This document shows positions 61,581-64,000 of a stretch of 64,000 nt of DNA, one piece after another; within the stretch, counting starts at the first letter, position 1; each line of letters opens with the position of its first letter. Where the stretch lies: the NCBI RefSeq assembly GCF_014171475.1, contig NZ_CP048817.1, positions 2,480,001 to 2,544,000 on the forward strand. Reading direction: 5' to 3'. The position numbers were made by a program, and so were the translations under genes. The DNA comes from Sphingomonas sp. So64.6b. GTDB lineage: Bacteria; Pseudomonadota; Alphaproteobacteria; Sphingomonadales; Sphingomonadaceae. A model generated the notes under the pieces. The model was not told the DNA's origin. It made no database searches and saw only the letters and a program-made list of their open reading frames with translations.

Positions 61581-62273
61581 ATGGCACGAGCCAGGATGTT
61601 GCTGGTCGAAGACGATGCCGCTCTTGCCGAGCTGCTCGTCTGGCATTTCAAGCGCGAAGATTTCGAGATCACGCACACCCCCGATGGCGAGGAAGCGTTG
61701 CTGCTCGCCAAGGAGGCGACTCCCGATATCGTGCTGCTCGACTGGATGGTCGAGGGACTCTCCGGAATCGAAGTGTGCCGCCGCCTGCGTCGCATGCCCG
61801 AAACGCAGAACGTGCCGATCATCATGCTCACCGCGCGCGGTGAGGAAGAGGATCGCGTGCGCGGCCTGGAAACCGGTGCGGACGACTACGTCACCAAACC
61901 CTTCTCGCCGCGCGAACTGGTTGCGCGGGTCGGTGCGGTGCTGCGTCGCGTGCGGCCGGCGCTGGCCGGTGAGCAGCTGACATATGCCGATATCGAAATG
62001 GATACGGTCGGCCACAAGGTACGGCGATCGGGCGACTTCATTCCGCTGGGACCGACCGAATTCCGCCTGCTCAAGCATTTCCTCGAGCATCCCGGCTGGG
62101 TGTTTTCGCGCGAACGCTTGCTCGATGCGGTGTGGGGGCATGACTCCGACATCGAATCACGCACCGTCGACGTGCATATCCGGCGACTGCGCAAGGCGAT
62201 CAACGAAGGCGGCCGCGCCGACATCATCCGCACCGTGCGATCGGCCGGTTACGCGCTGGATTCGGCGGCCTGA
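61581..62273 (+). CDS. phoB: Phosphate regulon response regulator
   Basis: A 230-residue OmpR/PhoB-type regulator with a GAGGAGG ribosome site. REC domain: LLVEDDAALAELL, phospho-acceptor Asp54 in VLLLDWMVEG, TARGEEED and Lys in VTKPFSPRELVAR. Winged-helix domain: LGPTEFRLLKHFLEHPG, FSRERLLDAVWG, SRTVDVHIRRLRKAI and the recognition helix/wing RTVRSAGYAL. It is the last gene of the phoR-pst-phoU-phoB series and should bind the Pho box ahead of pstS. Confidence 0.96.
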   Translation: MARARMLLVEDDAALAELLVWHFKREDFEITHTPDGEEALLLAKEATPDIVLLDWMVEGLSGIEVCRRLRRMPETQNVPIIMLTARGEEEDRVRGLETGADDYVTKPFSPRELVARVGAVLRRVRPALAGEQLTYADIEMDTVGHKVRRSGDFIPLGPTEFRLLKHFLEHPGWVFSRERLLDAVWGHDSDIESRTVDVHIRRLRKAINEGGRADIIRTVRSAGYALDSAA

Positions 62274-62464
62274 TGGCAGGCGCTGCGTCGTGACGGGCCG
62301 AGGGGGCGTGTGCGATCACGAACGAATGTGTCCCGGGTCCTCTGCCATTACGGCGACAATGAGCGATATGCCGTTCAGGGGGTGGTGCTAAGGTCTGGAT
62401 CGGTTGAATCCGTAGATCATACAGTTCGTTAACCAGCGGCGCGTACCTTGGTGGCACGAGGTGC

Positions 62465-63592
62465 GTGCCAGTGTTCCGATCTGCAATCGCTATCCCTGAG
62501 GGGACCTATGTCGAACTCGTCCAGAGCCTGTTCAGGACGCTCCTGACCACGTCCATCATCGCGATTTCGTTCATCGCCGTGGCATTTATCGTGTCTTCTC
62601 AGACACCCGATCCCGCCCTGACCCTGCTTACAATCCTCGGATCGATATCGGTCGTCGCCCGGCTCGTCATCTTGCTGCTCTTCCGGGGGCAGGCTGCAGA
62701 CGCCGGACTGGGCGTGGCCAGGGCATGCCAACTTGAGCGCTTGTTTGCCGTGAGTTACCTGAGCTTCGCCGCGATCTTCGGCATATTCAGCGCGCGGGCC
62801 TTCGTTGTTGCGACGCCAGACGCGCATGTTCTCGTCATCGGACTGCTGGTGGGATACGCGGCGGGAGTTGCGGCGGGGATAGCGTTACGCCCCTGGATTA
62901 GCGTGAGCGCCGTGGTCCTCGGCGTGGTGCCGACGATCCCGGTTGCTCTGGCGAGCGGCAACCCCATTTACTGGGCGCTCGGAGCGCTTCTGACGATCTT
63001 TCTTGCCGGGGGCATCCACAGCATCCTTTCCAACTACCGGCTCTCCTCCGGCGGGATCACGTTGAAGCGGCTTTTCGCCGACATGGCGCGGAGCGATGTC
63101 CTGACCGGCTTGCCGAACCGCTTCGGCCTTGGGGAGCGGTTCAATGAGGTGACGATGTTGGGACGCGACAGCGGTGATGTTGCTGTCCATTGCCTTGATC
63201 TGGACCGTTTCAAGCCGGTCAACGACCGTTACGGGCATCCCGTTGGCGATCTGCTGTTAAAGGCAGTGGCGGATCGCTTGTCTCGCACACTTCGCGGTGG
63301 TGATTTTGCCGCGCGCGTCGGCGGCGACGAATTCGTGATCGTCCAGAGCGGTGTCAGGGACGCCACGGAAGCTGAGTTGCTTGCCCGGCGCGTCGTGCGC
63401 GTGATCTCCGAACCCTATAATATTGGCGATCTCACAATTACCATCGGCACGAGCATCGGATTCGTTCTCGTGTCGGGACATGGGCACGGGCTCGACAAGC
63501 TCATCGAGTCTGCGGACGAGGCACTGTTAAGGGCAAAGGGCGCCGGCGGTGGCTGCGCCAGCCATGCGATCGGCCTGCGACGCACGGCCTGA
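62465..63592 (+). CDS. Membrane diguanylate cyclase
   Basis: A 375-residue protein from GTG 62465 (GAGG eight bases upstream). About six TM segments (residues about 20-190: TTSIIAISFIAVAFIVSS, TLLTILGSISVVARLVILL, VLVIGLLVGYAAGVAAGIAL, SAVVLGVVPTIPVALA, YWALGALLTIFLAGGIHSI) form the sensor. The GGDEF domain at about 205-365 has DVLTGLPNRFGL, DLDRFKPVNDRYGH and RVGGDEF. An RGGD inhibitory site stands exactly five residues before GGDEF, so c-di-GMP product inhibition is expected. It makes c-di-GMP at the membrane and stands alone after the pho genes. Confidence 0.92.
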   Translation: MPVFRSAIAIPEGTYVELVQSLFRTLLTTSIIAISFIAVAFIVSSQTPDPALTLLTILGSISVVARLVILLLFRGQAADAGLGVARACQLERLFAVSYLSFAAIFGIFSARAFVVATPDAHVLVIGLLVGYAAGVAAGIALRPWISVSAVVLGVVPTIPVALASGNPIYWALGALLTIFLAGGIHSILSNYRLSSGGITLKRLFADMARSDVLTGLPNRFGLGERFNEVTMLGRDSGDVAVHCLDLDRFKPVNDRYGHPVGDLLLKAVADRLSRTLRGGDFAARVGGDEFVIVQSGVRDATEAELLARRVVRVISEPYNIGDLTITIGTSIGFVLVSGHGHGLDKLIESADEALLRAKGAGGGCASHAIGLRRTA

Positions 63593-63713
63593 TCTCCGTA
63601 GCGGCGCGCCCAGCTTTATCTGGCAAGAGATCGTCGCGACTCGCCCGACCTGGCTGCCGCACCGGCAGCAACCCCATTGGCTTGATTACTCACCAACCGT
63701 CACACCGGATACC

Positions 63714-64000
63714 TCAGCGGCTCCCGCGCCAGATCTTGAGCCTGGCGTGCCCGGCCAGGCCACCGCTGCCGGCCTTGCAACGTTCGTAGCGATAACGCTT
63801 GTCGAGGCACAGCCAGACCTCGTCGAGCCACCCTTTGGTTCCGGTGACGCGGATCGCCTTGGCCGGCAATCCTGGATTGGCCGCCGCAAGCGCGGAGGCG
63901 AAACGCGCGACGGTCAGCGGCCGGCGCGACAGCCCGTCCATGTCGGGATAGCGTAAGCTGCCGAACATCCGCGTCGAGCGCGCGAAATAATCGACCGGCG
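63714..64000 (-). CDS. Ribonuclease T2-family protein, C-terminal part (runs off the right edge)
   Basis: A minus-strand frame with stop at 63714 that stays open to the window edge. Visible sequence reads VDYFARSTRMFGSLRYPDM, then PLTVARFASALAAANPGL, GWLDEVWLCLDKRYRYERC and a short basic tail. YF near an arginine-rich helix and the EVWLCLD...RC cysteine pair are C-terminal features of RNase T2 enzymes. The catalytic CAS motifs lie upstream, outside the window. Assignment rests on these C-terminal features only. Confidence 0.7.
   Translation of the reverse strand, partial: PVDYFARSTRMFGSLRYPDMDGLSRRPLTVARFASALAAANPGLPAKAIRVTGTKGWLDEVWLCLDKRYRYERCKAGSGGLAGHARLKIWRGSR

Overview
The window looks like chromosomal DNA of a sphingomonad (Alphaproteobacteria, Sphingomonas-like). 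It is GC-rich, has a phaR / PhaC-like / thiolase group, a long TonB-dependent receptor, very large beta-solenoid autotransporters, the alphaproteobacterial gene order phoR-pstSCAB-phoU-phoB, and intergenic repeats of a kind common in this family. This is inferred from gene content; no marker gene such as 16S rRNA is present.

Layout. 0-3.2 kb: end of an unknown gene, a small membrane protein, the PHA regulator phaR, and divergently a PhaC-like hydrolase and an acetyl-CoA acetyltransferase. 3.4-7.7 kb: TonB-dependent receptor plus a prolyl-4-hydroxylase-like oxygenase. 8.1-11.5 kb: TauD-type dioxygenase and EpsC-type serine acetyltransferase, divergent from a ferredoxin-NADP reductase. 11.5-12.4 kb: truncated cytochrome c peroxidase and tRNA-Pro. 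12.5-29.2 kb: surface-protein region with a 1579-residue autotransporter, a TIGR03032-type protein, a membrane-anchored SET-domain protein, a DUF3617-type protein and a 2684-residue autotransporter built from nearly seven 780-bp tandem repeats. 29.3-33.1 kb: a CHASE4-type histidine kinase translationally coupled to a REC-GGDEF-EAL protein. 33.4-36.4 kb: operon of S-formylglutathione hydrolase, FAD reductase and ROK sugar kinase. 36.9-42.3 kb: a hypothetical beta-propeller-like protein, a single-domain response regulator and partner, an EAL phosphodiesterase, and an amidohydrolase bracketed by 27-bp direct repeats.

42.4-46.3 kb is a more AT-rich accessory island (small membrane protein, lipoprotein, one-TM protein, KAP-type P-loop NTPase) ending directly downstream of glmS, the position used by Tn7-like elements. 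46.3-52.2 kb: glmS, glmU, a Gph-type HAD phosphatase and small envelope or regulatory proteins. 52.3-54.9 kb: a tight four-gene operon of exported protein, PqqD-like chaperone, HprK-related kinase and nucleotidyltransferase. The kinase, nucleotidyltransferase and PqqD-like parts resemble tailoring parts of lasso-peptide clusters, but no protease or cyclase is present. This is the best candidate for an undescribed system. 55.0-62.3 kb: the complete phosphate-starvation regulon, with a three-half-site Pho box before pstS. 62.4-64.0 kb: a membrane diguanylate cyclase and the 3' part of an RNase T2 gene running off the window.

Three c-di-GMP proteins with two different output states (GGDEF with an RxxD inhibitory site; REC-GGDEF-EAL; EAL only), together with two giant autotransporters, suggest that the region contributes to surface attachment and biofilm behaviour. 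That link is inference from content, not direct evidence.
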